Under the pieces are notes generated by a model. It was given only the letters and a program-made list of their open reading frames with translations. It was not told where the DNA came from and did not search any database. The translations under genes were made by a program, and so were the position numbers. This document shows, in pieces, positions 8,563 to 18,603 of a DNA stretch of 64,000 nt (positions are counted from its first letter, which is position 1; each line of letters begins with the position of its first letter). Source of the stretch: Colwellia marinimaniae (GTDB taxonomy: Bacteria > Pseudomonadota > Gammaproteobacteria > Enterobacterales > Alteromonadaceae); NCBI RefSeq assembly GCF_002207865.1, contig NZ_BDQM01000004.1:1-64000 (forward strand), given 5' to 3'.

Positions 8563-11500
8563 TTATTTGGCTAAGTCATTTAAGATATTGGCAATTAAGG
8601 TAAAGCGAGCTTGCGCATCTTCGGTTGCTTTGACAAACTTTAATTTACTAGCGCCAGCCATACTATAAACCGCCGGATGTTTTTGAATTAAGCCAATAAT
8701 TAACCTAGGGTCAACGTTGGTTTTATCACTAAACTCAATGGAGCCACCTGTGGTGCTTGCTTCAATACGTGATATGCCAATGGTTTGCGCTTTAAGGCGA
8801 ATTTTGGCTATTTGCACTAAATTTTTACTTGGCTGTGGCAGTAAACCAAAACGGTCAATTAGTTCCACCTGTATATCATCCAACTCTCTTTTGTTTTTAC
8901 AACTGGCAATACGTTTATATAAACTTAAGCGTAAGCTAACATCAAAAATATAATCATCGGGCAGTAGTGCGGGTACCCTTAATTCTATTTCGGTTTGGGT
9001 AGACATCACTTGATTCAGTGATAATTCTTTACCTTCTTTTAGTGCTGCTACGGCATGATCGAGCATCTCCATATACAAACTAAAGCCAATTTGACTCATT
9101 GAGCCTGTTTGATCTTCACCGAGTAATTCTCCAGCACCACGAATTTCTAAATCATGGGTAGCAAGGGTAAAACCCGCGCCTAAATCTTGCAGTGAGGCAA
9201 TAGCGTCTAAGCGTTTTTTTGCATCTTTACTCATGATTTTTTCATCGGGCGTTAATAAATAGGCGTACGCTTGATGGTGTGAACGACCAACTCGACCACG
9301 CAGTTGATGCAGTTGTGCTAAACCAAGACGGTCGGCTCTGTCCATGATTATGGTATTAGCACTGGGCACATCAATACCGGTTTCAATAATGGTGGTACAG
9401 ACGATGACGTTAAATCGTTGATGGTAAAAGTCACTCATAATACGCTCAAGATCACGCTCACGCATCTGTCCATGAGCCGTGACTACACGTGCCTCAGGGA
9501 CTAAAGCTTGAATATCAGCGGCGGTTTTTTCTATGGTGTCGACATGGTTATGTAAGAAATACACCTGACCACCACGTAAGGTTTCCCTTAGAATAGCCTC
9601 GCGAATCAAAGCGACATCGTATGGGCGCACAAAAGTTTTTATCGCCAAACGTTTTGCTGGTGGTGTGGCAATAATAGATAAATCACGCATACCGCCCATG
9701 GCCATGTTTAAGGTCCGTGGGATAGGTGTTGCCGTGAGCGTTAAAATATCTACATTGCTGCGTAATAGTTTGATTTTCTCTTTTTGTTTAACACCAAATC
9801 GATGTTCTTCATCGACAACAAGTAAGCCTAAATCTTTATATTTAATGCTATTTTGTAGTAATTTATGAGTACCGATAAGAATGTCAATTTCCCCGGACTC
9901 TACTCGAGCGATGATTTCTTTTTGTTCTTTAGCCGTTTTAAAGCGTGATAATACCTCTGTCACTACCGGCCAGTTGGCAAATCTATCTCTAAAAGTTTCG
10001 TAATGTTGTTGTGCCAATAGGGTGGTCGGCACCAAAATAGCGACTTGCTTGCCATCATTGACTGCGACAAAAGCCGCGCGCATGGCTACCTCGGTTTTAC
10101 CAAAACCGACATCACCACAAACCAGTCTGTCCATGCTTTTGGGGGAGAGCATATCGCTGACTACCGCATTAATCGCTTGTTTTTGGTCGAAGGTTTCTTC
10201 AAAAGCAAAGCTGTCACTAAACGCTTGATAGTCTTGCTTGTCACGTTTAAAGGCGTGACCGTGATTACTGGCACGTTTGGCGTAAATATCCAGTAATTCT
10301 ACCGCGACATCACGGACCTTTTCCGCCGCTTTTTGTTTGGCTTTACTCCAAGTATCAGTGCCTAATTTGTGTAACGGTGCATGTTCACTGTCTGCGCCTG
10401 AGTAGCGACCAATAAGGTGCAGTGAGGCAACTGGGACATAAAGTTTGGCTTCATTGGCATAACTCAGAACTAAAAACTCAGTGGTAATGCCACCATTTTC
10501 TATGGTTTGCAGACCTTGATAACGGCCAATGCCATGCTCAATATGTACTACGGCTTGGCCAATACTGAGTTCAGCCAGGTTTTTAAAGATGGCATCTGCT
10601 TGTATATCTTGTGCTTTGCTTCTCCGCCTGGCTTGGGCAACATGATCGCCCAATAACTCTGCCTCGGTAATTAAAGCAATGGCGTTTTTGGCACTCGTGC
10701 CTTTCGCTTGAAAGGTAAAACCCTGGCTTAAACTATTTACCGTTATGCCTATGGCGTCGCTGGCATTGATAAAGTCATCGAGGCAGGCAAATTGTGTCAG
10801 TTTAATATTATCGCGTTCCAGTAACTCCAACACGCTTTCTCGTCGGCCTTGGCTTTCGGCGATAAAGAGTATTTTGCTTGGGGTTTCTTTACTGCTAATA
10901 AACTGGTTAATTAACTCAAAGGGCTGTTTTAATTTATGATTGATGGTTAAATCTGGCAGGGGCTTAACATCAAAGTATATTTGACTGGTTTTACTTTTAG
11001 CTTTAGCGGCCAGTTCAACACTGTCTTCAGCGCTGGTTTGGTCGTCACTTTTGTTAAGGTCTGGCTCGACAGCAACAGTTTTTGCAATGGTGATACGGTC
11101 AAAAGGTTTAAGCGCACTGTATAGACCCGCTTCCGTTAAAAAAAGTTGCTCGGGTGGCAATAAAGGCCGCGTTGGATCATAGCGTCTGTTTTCATAGCGA
11201 GTATCAATATCAAGCCAATATTGTGCTAAAGAGTGTTCTATATCACCACTGATAACGATAAGGGTATTATCGGTTAAATAATCGCACAGGGTATTGTTAA
11301 GGCCAATATTATTAGGCTTAGCTTTGACGGTATTAGCACCTTGCTTGGCAGTTTTTTTATTATCAAGCTCTTTATTATCGAACTCTTTATTATCGAAGAA
11401 AAGCGGCAGATAATATTCAATGCCTGGGGGTAAAATGCCATTGCTGACTTGATGATAAATGGACTCTTTATGAATGTTGCCACTAAATTGCTCACGGTAT

Positions 11501-12249
11501 TGGCGACGAAATAAATTAATCCCGGCTTCATCGGTGGGGAATTCATGAGCGGGTAGTAAGTTAATTGCCGATATTTTATCTTTTGAACGTTGGCTCTCGG
11601 GATCAAAAAGTCTTATTTCATCAATTTCGTCATCAAAAAAGTCTAAACGAAACGGGGTTTTACTGCCCATGGGAAATATATCGAGAATGGCGCCACGGGC
11701 AGAGAATTCACCGTGTTCCATTACTTGCTCAACATGGCGATAACCATTCGCTTCAAGTGTACGCCGCATTTGCTGCAAATCTTTTTTCTCACCCTTTTTT
11801 ATCACTAAGCTATTTGCTTCAATGTATTGCTTGGGGGCTAATTTTTGTACTAACGTGGTCACTGGCACAATAATAATGCCAGACTCCATCCGTGATAGTT
11901 GATAAAGCGTGGCCAGGCGCTGCGAAATAATGTCTTGATGAGGGGAAAAATTATCATAAGGCAGGGTTTCCCAATCGGGAAATAAGCTGATGCTGGCCTT
12001 ATTTTGCTTAGAACTGAGATTAGAACTTTGACTAGCACTTTTGGCTAAACTGAGTAATTCTTGCTCTATTCTTAGCGCTTCTGGGGTATTACTGGTAATC
12101 ACTAAAATAGGCGTTTGCGCGGTTTGCGCTGCTTGGTATAAGGCTAAACTACTACTGCTACCATGTAAATTATGCCAGCTTTTCTTATCGGGGTTCTTGC
12201 CACGGCGCTTGGCCAATACAGGGGTCAATAGACTGCTTGCTTTACTCAT
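8563..12249 (-). CDS. mfd: Transcription-repair coupling factor Mfd
   Basis: Mfd is an ATP-driven DNA translocase that removes RNA polymerase stalled at lesions and recruits UvrA. The N-terminal UvrB-like domains cover about residues 30-400. The RNA polymerase-interacting domain (GQAVVHIEHGIGRYQG) lies near 590. The translocase core has Walker A GDVGFGKTE near 715 and the DEEH box (VVDEEHRFGVKQKEK) near 815. RID, helicase and TRCF C-terminal parts are all complete. The 1228 residues exceed the usual 1150. Part of the excess is low-complexity insertions, including a triplicated FDNKE/LDNKK motif near 290-300 encoded by 15-bp tandem repeats around 11356-11400, and a Ser/Asn-rich stretch near residue 70. 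Confidence 0.97.
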   Translation of the reverse strand: MSKASSLLTPVLAKRRGKNPDKKSWHNLHGSSSSLALYQAAQTAQTPILVITSNTPEALRIEQELLSLAKSASQSSNLSSKQNKASISLFPDWETLPYDNFSPHQDIISQRLATLYQLSRMESGIIIVPVTTLVQKLAPKQYIEANSLVIKKGEKKDLQQMRRTLEANGYRHVEQVMEHGEFSARGAILDIFPMGSKTPFRLDFFDDEIDEIRLFDPESQRSKDKISAINLLPAHEFPTDEAGINLFRRQYREQFSGNIHKESIYHQVSNGILPPGIEYYLPLFFDNKEFDNKELDNKKTAKQGANTVKAKPNNIGLNNTLCDYLTDNTLIVISGDIEHSLAQYWLDIDTRYENRRYDPTRPLLPPEQLFLTEAGLYSALKPFDRITIAKTVAVEPDLNKSDDQTSAEDSVELAAKAKSKTSQIYFDVKPLPDLTINHKLKQPFELINQFISSKETPSKILFIAESQGRRESVLELLERDNIKLTQFACLDDFINASDAIGITVNSLSQGFTFQAKGTSAKNAIALITEAELLGDHVAQARRRSKAQDIQADAIFKNLAELSIGQAVVHIEHGIGRYQGLQTIENGGITTEFLVLSYANEAKLYVPVASLHLIGRYSGADSEHAPLHKLGTDTWSKAKQKAAEKVRDVAVELLDIYAKRASNHGHAFKRDKQDYQAFSDSFAFEETFDQKQAINAVVSDMLSPKSMDRLVCGDVGFGKTEVAMRAAFVAVNDGKQVAILVPTTLLAQQHYETFRDRFANWPVVTEVLSRFKTAKEQKEIIARVESGEIDILIGTHKLLQNSIKYKDLGLLVVDEEHRFGVKQKEKIKLLRSNVDILTLTATPIPRTLNMAMGGMRDLSIIATPPAKRLAIKTFVRPYDVALIREAILRETLRGGQVYFLHNHVDTIEKTAADIQALVPEARVVTAHGQMRERDLERIMSDFYHQRFNVIVCTTIIETGIDVPSANTIIMDRADRLGLAQLHQLRGRVGRSHHQAYAYLLTPDEKIMSKDAKKRLDAIASLQDLGAGFTLATHDLEIRGAGELLGEDQTGSMSQIGFSLYMEMLDHAVAALKEGKELSLNQVMSTQTEIELRVPALLPDDYIFDVSLRLSLYKRIASCKNKRELDDIQVELIDRFGLLPQPSKNLVQIAKIRLKAQTIGISRIEASTTGGSIEFSDKTNVDPRLIIGLIQKHPAVYSMAGASKLKFVKATEDAQARFTLIANILNDLAK

Positions 12250-12454
12250 GATTTCCTTACACTAATTAACAGGCGAAACAATAATGACCGCTATTCTAAG
12301 GCTAAAGCGCTAGTAGATAAATGCTTTAGTTGTATTTTATTACTTTTCATTCGTTACAGTCATTAGTGGCGGTCATTGTTAATGGTCAATAGGTAGTACT
12401 GAATAGCGTTGCTCATTCATTGTCGTCATTGTTTAACGGTAAAATCTATTGTAT

Positions 12455-12473
12455 GATAATGAGAATCATTTGC
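12455..12473. promoter_or_regulatory. Fur box upstream of fagA-like gene and fumC
   Basis: GATAATGAGAATCATTTGC matches the 19-bp Fur consensus at 16 positions. It overlaps a possible -10 element (TATGATAAT). Fur with Fe(II) should therefore repress the downstream pair and release it during iron starvation. This fits a FumC that needs no iron-sulfur cluster. Confidence 0.8.
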
Positions 12474-12487
12474 AATGGGGTTTATGT

Positions 12488-12859
12488 GTGATTTTTACCT
12501 ACTTCGAAATACAAACAACGGCGATTAACAGTGTTCGTCAAAAGGTCCGTTATGCTGAGGATGAAGATAACCCACAATTACTTTCTTTTTGGCTCATGGC
12601 AGAGCAAACACTGTTTACTGCTAGTAATATCAATGTTAGTGAAGACGCCCGTTGGCAGTTGTATCAAGGACAATTCCGCCTACTGCTTGATGCTATTTGC
12701 GATAATTTATTATCTGAGCACTGGCGGCAACTTTGTTTAGATAATATTTACCGCCCTCTAACTGACTTAAATCGTATTAGCCAATGTGAAGCAAGTAAGA
12801 AGCGTTTACGGCATTTATGGCTAGAATTAAATATAACCAGTCAATACTTTCATTGTTAA
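12488..12859 (+). CDS. Small Fur-controlled protein, FagA-like by position
   Basis: This is a helical, soluble protein of about 123 residues with no clear domain. It sits directly behind a Fur box and 86 bases before fumC. In Pseudomonas aeruginosa a small gene called fagA occupies the same place (Fur box, fagA, fumC, sodA), so a FagA-like role in iron limitation is inferred from context rather than sequence. The frame is open to a TTG at 12449, but that codon is just upstream of the Fur box and would make the box coding. The GTG at 12488, eight bases after a TGGGG Shine-Dalgarno-like run, is chosen. Several Trp, Cys and His residues are present but no metal motif is obvious. Confidence 0.6.
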   Translation: MIFTYFEIQTTAINSVRQKVRYAEDEDNPQLLSFWLMAEQTLFTASNINVSEDARWQLYQGQFRLLLDAICDNLLSEHWRQLCLDNIYRPLTDLNRISQCEASKKRLRHLWLELNITSQYFHC

Positions 12860-12945
12860 CAGCCACTGTTAATGGCTATTACTAACAATCATTTTTAAGA
12901 CCATGTCTTATTCTTTCACTAAAGCATTTATTCAAGGAGTATTTT

Positions 12946-14322
12946 ATGAAAACACGCATCGAAAAAGATAGCATGGGTGAGCTAGCGGTACCTGCTGAAG
13001 CCTTTTATGGCGCGCAAACCCAACGAGCCATTAACAACTTTCCCATCAGTGGTCAGACTATGCCGGAAGAGTTTATCCGGGCATTATTAATGGTGAAAGC
13101 AGCTGCGGCCGCGGCTAATATCAAATTAGGTTTGATTTCTAAAGAGCTTGGCCAAGGAATTATTGCTGCAGTGCATGACTTACTTAATTCCGTAAACGTA
13201 TTACAGCACTTCCCGGTTGATATTTATCAAACGGGCTCTGGTACTAGCTCGAATATGAATGCCAACGAAGTGATTGCTCATTTAGCGACTTTAAAGCTGG
13301 GCGAGCCGGTCAGTGCGAATGATCACGTTAATTGTGGTCAAAGTAGTAATGATGTCATTCCGAGTACTATCCATATCAGTGCCGCCATTGCGCTTGAGCG
13401 AAAATTGTTGCCCGCTTTAGTGCTATTACAACAAACTATTGAAGTGAAAGCGCAAGATCTGGACAGTTATGTTAAAACTGGCCGTACCCATTTAATGGAT
13501 GCTATGCCAGTGCGTTTTAGTCAAAGTTTACTGAGTTGGGCTAGTCAGATTGAGCAAAATATTCATTTATTGCGTAGTCTTCAGCCAAAATTACAATTAC
13601 TTGCTCAAGGAGGCACCGCGGTGGGTACCGGCATAAATGCCCATGTGGATTTTGCCGATGAATTTGCTCGCCAACTGAGTGGCACTACCGGTTTAACCTT
13701 TAAAGCAGGTGATAACTTTTTTTTCCTGATAGGCACTCAAGATACCGTTGTGGCTTTATCTGGGCAATTAAAAACCCTTGCTGTTTCTATTATGAAAATT
13801 GCCAATGATTTACGCTGGATGAACTCTGGTCCCTTAGCTGGCTTAGGGGAGATAGAGTTAGAGGCGCTACAACCAGGCTCGTCAATTATGCCCGGTAAGG
13901 TTAACCCCGTTATTCCTGAGGCGGCAGCTATGGTCGCCGCGCAAGTGATAGGGAATGATGCGGCTATCACCATTGGTGGTCAGTCAGGTAATTTTGAGTT
14001 GAATGTTATGTTACCCATGGTGGCGCATAACTTACTTAATAGCATCAAGTTACTCAGTAATGTCAGCAAACTTTTGGCGGAAAAGGCCATTGCCAGCTTT
14101 ACCGTTCGTACCGATAACTTAAATAAGGCCTTAGCCCGAAATCCTATTTTAGTCACCGCCCTTAACCCGTTAATTGGCTATACCAAGGCGGCCGAAATCG
14201 CAAAATTGGCCTATAAAGAAAATCGTCCAATCATTGAGGTAGCTGAAGAACATACCGAACTGTCTCGCACCGAGTTAGAACGATTACTTGAGCCAACCAA
14301 ACTGACTTATGGTGGCTTATAA
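12946..14322 (+). CDS. fumC: Class II fumarate hydratase FumC
   Basis: FumC interconverts fumarate and malate in the TCA cycle without an iron-sulfur cluster. It is a 458-residue member of the aspartase/fumarase superfamily. The three conserved regions are visible: TGSGTSSNMN, GRTHLMDA with the catalytic His, and the signature GSSIMPGKVNP. The start has a good Shine-Dalgarno (CAAGGAG, spacing about 8). A Fur box lies 470 bases upstream, before the small gene that precedes it, which suggests induction under iron limitation. A terminator follows the stop. Confidence 0.96.
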   Translation: MKTRIEKDSMGELAVPAEAFYGAQTQRAINNFPISGQTMPEEFIRALLMVKAAAAAANIKLGLISKELGQGIIAAVHDLLNSVNVLQHFPVDIYQTGSGTSSNMNANEVIAHLATLKLGEPVSANDHVNCGQSSNDVIPSTIHISAAIALERKLLPALVLLQQTIEVKAQDLDSYVKTGRTHLMDAMPVRFSQSLLSWASQIEQNIHLLRSLQPKLQLLAQGGTAVGTGINAHVDFADEFARQLSGTTGLTFKAGDNFFFLIGTQDTVVALSGQLKTLAVSIMKIANDLRWMNSGPLAGLGEIELEALQPGSSIMPGKVNPVIPEAAAMVAAQVIGNDAAITIGGQSGNFELNVMLPMVAHNLLNSIKLLSNVSKLLAEKAIASFTVRTDNLNKALARNPILVTALNPLIGYTKAAEIAKLAYKENRPIIEVAEEHTELSRTELERLLEPTKLTYGGL

Positions 14323-14349
14323 ATACGGTAGTTATCCGTACTAATTGAT

Positions 14350-14375
14350 GAAAAAACGCTGCGGCGTTTTTTTTA
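14350..14375 (+). terminator. Intrinsic terminator after fumC
   Basis: AAAAAACGC, a short TGC loop and GGCGTTTTTTTT form a stem that runs into an eight-base T tract 28 bases after the fumC stop. It is a textbook Rho-independent terminator. Confidence 0.85.
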
Positions 14376-14469
14376 TGCCAACAACTTATCACTTGAGCAT
14401 AATTTGCGGTACTATTTTACCGCATTAACAACGATTAAAGCCATAACAACGACTACATAGGGATTTTAC

Positions 14470-14997
14470 ATGTTAAAACAGCTCATTAATAACACCATTA
14501 AATTAAGCACACTTGCCTGTTTATGGTTAGTCCTGTCGGCATGTCAAAGCCCAGGTGTATTGGTCAATACTGAGCCCAAGACATTCCCTGAATATATTAC
14601 TAGCGGGGATATATTACCCATTCATTCGATTACCACCATTGATGGTGTTGAAATGAATTTACATCGCCGAGATAAGAAAAAGTTAATTGTGCTCTTTGCC
14701 ACCTGGTGTACGGATTCTAACCGCTTACTGGCTGCGTTAAATAACTCGCCTTTACTCGAAGATAACAGCATAGAAATTGTTGCTATTGCTAGAGAAGAAG
14801 ATGCAGCAACGGTTAAAGCTTGGCGAGATAAACATGGTATTAACGTTGCACTAGCGATTGATGAAGACCGTAGTATTTATAAAAGGTTTGCTGGTGGCGG
14901 CATACCGCGATTAATCAGTGTTGATGAAGATAATAAAGTGATACAAATGACTTTAGCTGAAGGGCAAGCGCAATTAAGTAAAATAATTTGGCACTAG
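14470..14997 (+). CDS. Thioredoxin-fold lipoprotein, TlpA/peroxiredoxin-like
   Basis: This 175-residue protein begins with a lipoprotein signal ending in the lipobox LSAC (Cys 25). It is therefore probably anchored in the outer or inner membrane facing the periplasm. The rest has the thioredoxin/TlpA fold: KKLIVLFATWCTDSNRLLAAL contains the active-site position and GGIPRLISVDEDN holds the conserved cis-proline. The usual WCxxC is WCTDS, so the resolving cysteine is a serine. That points to a monothiol redox or non-oxidoreductase role. It stands between two terminating or convergent units, fumC and the sit operon. Confidence 0.75.
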   Translation: MLKQLINNTIKLSTLACLWLVLSACQSPGVLVNTEPKTFPEYITSGDILPIHSITTIDGVEMNLHRRDKKKLIVLFATWCTDSNRLLAALNNSPLLEDNSIEIVAIAREEDAATVKAWRDKHGINVALAIDEDRSIYKRFAGGGIPRLISVDEDNKVIQMTLAEGQAQLSKIIWH

Positions 14998-15037
14998 GTT
15001 GCTGATAAGTTGGCACTGACTGGCGGATGACATCAGC

Positions 15038-15943
15038 TTACCATGCGGACGTTTTTGTGCTGGTGTCACTGTTTGACCTTGCTTGCCTCTTCATCATGGC
15101 GCTGTTAATTTGTTGGTAACTAAACACCAGAATAAAAAGCACTGCCATCAGCAATATTATCGTTGGCGCGGGTGCACTATCAATAAAGAAACTCAGATAA
15201 ACACCAGTGACTGAACAGCACACTGAAATAAGCACAGCTAACCAGAGCATATGGCTAAATTTATTGCTTAATAAAAAAGCAATAGCACCTGGCGCTATCA
15301 ATAAAGAGATCACCAAGATCATGCCAACCACTTTTAATGATGCGACGATTGTTAAAGATAAGGTGACCAGTAAGCTGTAATGTAAAAACTTTACCGATAA
15401 ACCAATGGCTTTTGCATGCTGGTGATCAAAGACATAAACCACTAAGTCTTTACCTTTAATCACGATAAAGCCAATCACAGCTATTGAGATGACGGCTGAT
15501 TCAATAATGTTTTCCCAACTCAGTCCTAAAAGATCACCAAATAAAATATGGTCCAGATGCACACCCGTTTCAATTTTACTCATCATTACTAGACCTAAGG
15601 CAAACAGGCTAGAAAAAACCACCCCCATTACGGTATCTTCTTTTAAACGCGAATTATCCTTAATATAACCAGTGGCTAGCGCACAAAAAATGCCTGCGAT
15701 AAAGGCTCCTATGGCATAGGGGATTGCCATGATATAAGCGATAACTACCCCAGGTAAGATTGAATGTGAAATGGCGTCGCCCATTAACGACCAGCCTTTG
15801 AGTACTAAAAAGCAAGACAATAGGGCGGTTGGTATCGCTATCAGTATCACTAGGATGAAGGCTTGCACCATAAAGGTAAATTGCAGAGGCTCCAATAATA
15901 AAGCTAAGTAACTATTGGTTAATAGAGGTTCAAACAATGACAT
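15038..15943 (-). CDS. sitD: Mn/Fe ABC transporter permease, SitD-like
   Basis: This is a polytopic inner-membrane permease of the ABC-3 family (ZnuB/SitC/SitD/MntB), 301 residues with about eight or nine membrane helices. The motif GDAISHSILPGVV and the coupling region near VVYVFDHQHAKAIGLS are typical. It is the last gene of a four-gene minus-strand operon and overlaps the previous permease gene by 14 bases, so the two subunits are probably made in step and form the heterodimeric channel. The order ABCD and the binding protein ligands argue for manganese or ferrous iron rather than zinc. Confidence 0.88.
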   Translation of the reverse strand: MSLFEPLLTNSYLALLLEPLQFTFMVQAFILVILIAIPTALLSCFLVLKGWSLMGDAISHSILPGVVIAYIMAIPYAIGAFIAGIFCALATGYIKDNSRLKEDTVMGVVFSSLFALGLVMMSKIETGVHLDHILFGDLLGLSWENIIESAVISIAVIGFIVIKGKDLVVYVFDHQHAKAIGLSVKFLHYSLLVTLSLTIVASLKVVGMILVISLLIAPGAIAFLLSNKFSHMLWLAVLISVCCSVTGVYLSFFIDSAPAPTIILLMAVLFILVFSYQQINSAMMKRQARSNSDTSTKTSAW

Positions 15944-16835
15944 TTTCCACCTCTTGCTCTGGCTTATTATTGTTTAACGCACTTTGGCTCAAGTTCTGAC
16001 GCTTTTTTTTCTTACTGGCGAGCAAACCATATTTAGGGGCAAAAACGAAAGCTAGCAGAAATATACTTGCCTGTAATAACACGATAACGCCGCCGGTGGC
16101 ACCATCAATAAAGTAACTTAAATAAGTGCCAAAAAAAGCACTGCTAGTACCGATAGCAACACTCAGTTTAAGTACATTGACAAACCGGTCGCTGAGTAAG
16201 TAGGCGGTTGCCCCAGGAGTGACCACCATGGCGATCACTAAAAAAGCACCGACCGTTTGCAACGCCGCCACAGTCGAGGCACTGAGTAAAGTAAAGAACA
16301 GTATTTTAAGTGCCCCAGGGTTTAAACCTATGCTACGGGCGTGGTATTCGTCAAAAAAAACCACCATTAGGTCCTTCCACTTTACTAATAAAATTGCTAA
16401 AGAAATACCACCGATTAGTACTAATTGCACCGTATCTTGTGGGGTGATTGCTAGGATATTGCCTAGCACTATGGTCTGAATATTGACTGAGCTTGGTGAG
16501 AGGGACACCATAAATAGCCCTAAGCCAAAAAAGGAGGTGAAAATCAAACCGATAATGGCATCTACTTTTAGTTTTGATTTTTGTTGCAAAAATAACATGG
16601 TGGTTGCCGCTAAACCACCAGAAAAAAAGGCACCAAGGGCAAAAGGTAGCCCTAACATATAGGCACCAGCCACACCGGGTACGATAGAATGAGAGAGAGC
16701 ATCTCCTATCAGCGACCAACCTTTTAACATTAAATACACCGATAAAAAGGCGCAAACACCGCCAATTAGGGCACTGACCAGCATAGCGGTAACCATGTAA
16801 TCATAGCTAAAGGGGCTAAGTAGCTCGGCAATCAT
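15930..16835 (-). CDS. sitC: Mn/Fe ABC transporter permease, SitC-like
   Basis: This is a second ABC-3 family permease of 301 residues, homologous to its neighbour. It has the motifs [20 protein letters not shown] and [15 protein letters not shown]. It is predicted to form the membrane channel with the SitD-like subunit. The start overlaps the ATPase gene by four bases (ATGA-type coupling) and its end overlaps the second permease gene. The C-terminal tail is basic (KKKKRQN) and lies in the cytoplasm. Confidence 0.88.
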   Translation of the reverse strand: MIAELLSPFSYDYMVTAMLVSALIGGVCAFLSVYLMLKGWSLIGDALSHSIVPGVAGAYMLGLPFALGAFFSGGLAATTMLFLQQKSKLKVDAIIGLIFTSFFGLGLFMVSLSPSSVNIQTIVLGNILAITPQDTVQLVLIGGISLAILLVKWKDLMVVFFDEYHARSIGLNPGALKILFFTLLSASTVAALQTVGAFLVIAMVVTPGATAYLLSDRFVNVLKLSVAIGTSSAFFGTYLSYFIDGATGGVIVLLQASIFLLAFVFAPKYGLLASKKKKRQNLSQSALNNNKPEQEVENVIV

Positions 16836-17710
16836 TGTTCAATAACCTCACTGGCGCTATCAGCATGGCGGCGCAATTTACTGTTATCTTGCTCTCCGTA
16901 CAGCACTACCGGACGTTCATCATCGGATAAAATAGTCACTTGCCTAGCATCATCATCTTTATGAAGCGTATCACCCGCCAAAACAAAGTGACGTAGGACG
17001 CCGCCAAAGGTTTTTTGTAGGTTTTCTTGGGTAAAAACCTGCTTGGTTTCACCTTGCGCCAAAATGGTTTTGTTTATGAATACCGTTCTATCGCAAAACT
17101 CAGGCACACTGCCTAAATTATGAGTGGATACCAACATGATTTTTCCTTCGTCACGAAGGCCCCTGAGTAAGGCCATTATTTGCTCTTCTGTTTGTACATC
17201 TATGCCGGTGAAGGGTTCATCGAGTAAAATAACCTGGCTTTCTTGCGCGAGTGCTCTGGCAAGGAAAATGCGTTTTTTCTGGCCACCAGAAAGCTCGTTG
17301 ATTTGACGGTAGCGATATTGACTCATATTAACGCGAGCTAAGGCTTGCTCCACTTGTACATGATCATTTTCTTTCGCTTGCCTAAACATGTTCATATGAC
17401 CGTAGCGACCCATCATAACCACGTCTTCAACCAAGATAGGAAAATGCCAATCAATTTCTTCACTTTGTGGCACATAAGCGACTAGATTGCTTTTTAACGC
17501 TTTTTTAACCGTTAGCCCCAATATTTCGACATGACCCTGGCTAAGAGAGACAAAACCCATAATCGCTTTGAACATGGTTGATTTACCGCTACCATTAATA
17601 CCGACTAAGGCGGTAATTGAGCCCATTGGTAAGGTGAAACTGGCATTAACTAATGCGCAATGACCATTGTTGTAGCTGACACTAATATTGTTAACTTCTA
17701 AACCTTTCAT
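16832..17710 (-). CDS. sitB: Mn/Fe ABC transporter ATP-binding protein, SitB-like
   Basis: This cytoplasmic ATPase powers the metal importer. It shows Walker [10 protein letters not shown] near residue 37, the Q-loop in VPQSEEIDW, the signature [15 protein letters not shown] and Walker B VILLDEPF. The first 230 residues form the ABC domain. A C-terminal tail of about 60 residues ([18 protein letters not shown]) is an extension also seen in some SitB proteins. It overlaps the binding-protein gene and the first permease gene by four bases each. Confidence 0.9.
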   Translation of the reverse strand: MKGLEVNNISVSYNNGHCALVNASFTLPMGSITALVGINGSGKSTMFKAIMGFVSLSQGHVEILGLTVKKALKSNLVAYVPQSEEIDWHFPILVEDVVMMGRYGHMNMFRQAKENDHVQVEQALARVNMSQYRYRQINELSGGQKKRIFLARALAQESQVILLDEPFTGIDVQTEEQIMALLRGLRDEGKIMLVSTHNLGSVPEFCDRTVFINKTILAQGETKQVFTQENLQKTFGGVLRHFVLAGDTLHKDDDARQVTILSDDERPVVLYGEQDNSKLRRHADSASEVIEQ

Positions 17711-18603
17711 TGCTGGAGTAACCCTTGATGTATAGTCGTTAAAGTCACTTTGAGCAGTTCGATATAACTGGGCACAGGACCTTGTTTATTACTTAAAGAG
17801 TCGACATAAAGTACGCCGCCGTAGTGTATGTTAGTAGCCCGAGCAACTTGCTGAGCAGGTTTCGCCGACACGGTACTTTCACTAAATATTGTGTTGATGT
17901 TATTCGCGTTGATTTTATCTATGACGTGTCTTATTTGCTGTGGTGTACCTTGAGCATCGGCATTAATCGGCCATAAATACAGCTCTTTTAATTGATAATC
18001 TCGGGCCAAGTAACTAAAGGCGCCTTCACTGGTCACTAACCAGCGCTGCTCTGCTGGAATACGGCTAAGTTGCTGCTTTAATGGCGCTAACTCTGCTTGT
18101 AACTTAGCGGTGTAGATCTTGGCATTGTTATTATAAGTGGCAGTATTTTTAGGGTCATGTTTCACCAAGGCTGCCCGGACATTGTCAATATAAATAATGG
18201 CATTGTCAGCAGACATCCAAGCATGGGGATTCGGTTTGCCTTTATAAGGCCCTAAACCAATGCCTAAGGGAATAATGTTTTTGCTGATCACTTCTCTAGG
18301 AACACCCGCTAGGTTATTAAGAAACTTGTCAAACCAACGTTCTAAATTTAAGCCATTGTATAACAGCAAATCAGCATCAACGGCTCGGCGGATATCACTC
18401 GGCGTTACCTGATAATTATGAATTTCGGCATTGACTTTAGTCAACGACTCAACTTGAGCTACGTCACCGGCGATGTTTTTTGCTATATCGGCAATAATGG
18501 TAAAGCTAGTGAGTACTTTAAACTTTTTAGTCGGCTCGGCCATTGCCATCGTGGTACTCGTTAGTAATATCATCAATGAAAGCAGGTAAAAAATTCGCGC
18601 CAT
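17707..18603 (-). CDS. sitA: Periplasmic Mn/Fe-binding protein, SitA-like (cluster 9)
   Basis: This is the solute-binding protein of the operon, 298 residues with a signal peptide of about 22 residues cut after AMA. Counting the sequence gives likely metal ligands H62 (EIHNYQ), H127 (NPHAWM), E193 (TSEGAF) and D268 (YVDS). The His-His-Glu-Asp set, with Glu in place of the third His of zinc-binding ZnuA, supports manganese or ferrous iron as the ligand, as in SitA, MntC and PsaA. It is the first gene of the operon, behind a Fur box. Confidence 0.9.
   Translation of the reverse strand: MARIFYLLSLMILLTSTTMAMAEPTKKFKVLTSFTIIADIAKNIAGDVAQVESLTKVNAEIHNYQVTPSDIRRAVDADLLLYNGLNLERWFDKFLNNLAGVPREVISKNIIPLGIGLGPYKGKPNPHAWMSADNAIIYIDNVRAALVKHDPKNTATYNNNAKIYTAKLQAELAPLKQQLSRIPAEQRWLVTSEGAFSYLARDYQLKELYLWPINADAQGTPQQIRHVIDKINANNINTIFSESTVSAKPAQQVARATNIHYGGVLYVDSLSNKQGPVPSYIELLKVTLTTIHQGLLQQ

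Noticed and set aside
12449..12487. Earlier TTG start for the small gene before fumC
   Set aside because: It would overlap the Fur box and the likely promoter and has no Shine-Dalgarno. GTG 12488 is better placed.
16351..16755. 134-codon minus-strand frame within the SitC-like permease gene
   Set aside because: It is an out-of-frame reading of a well-conserved membrane permease gene, with composition unlike a protein.
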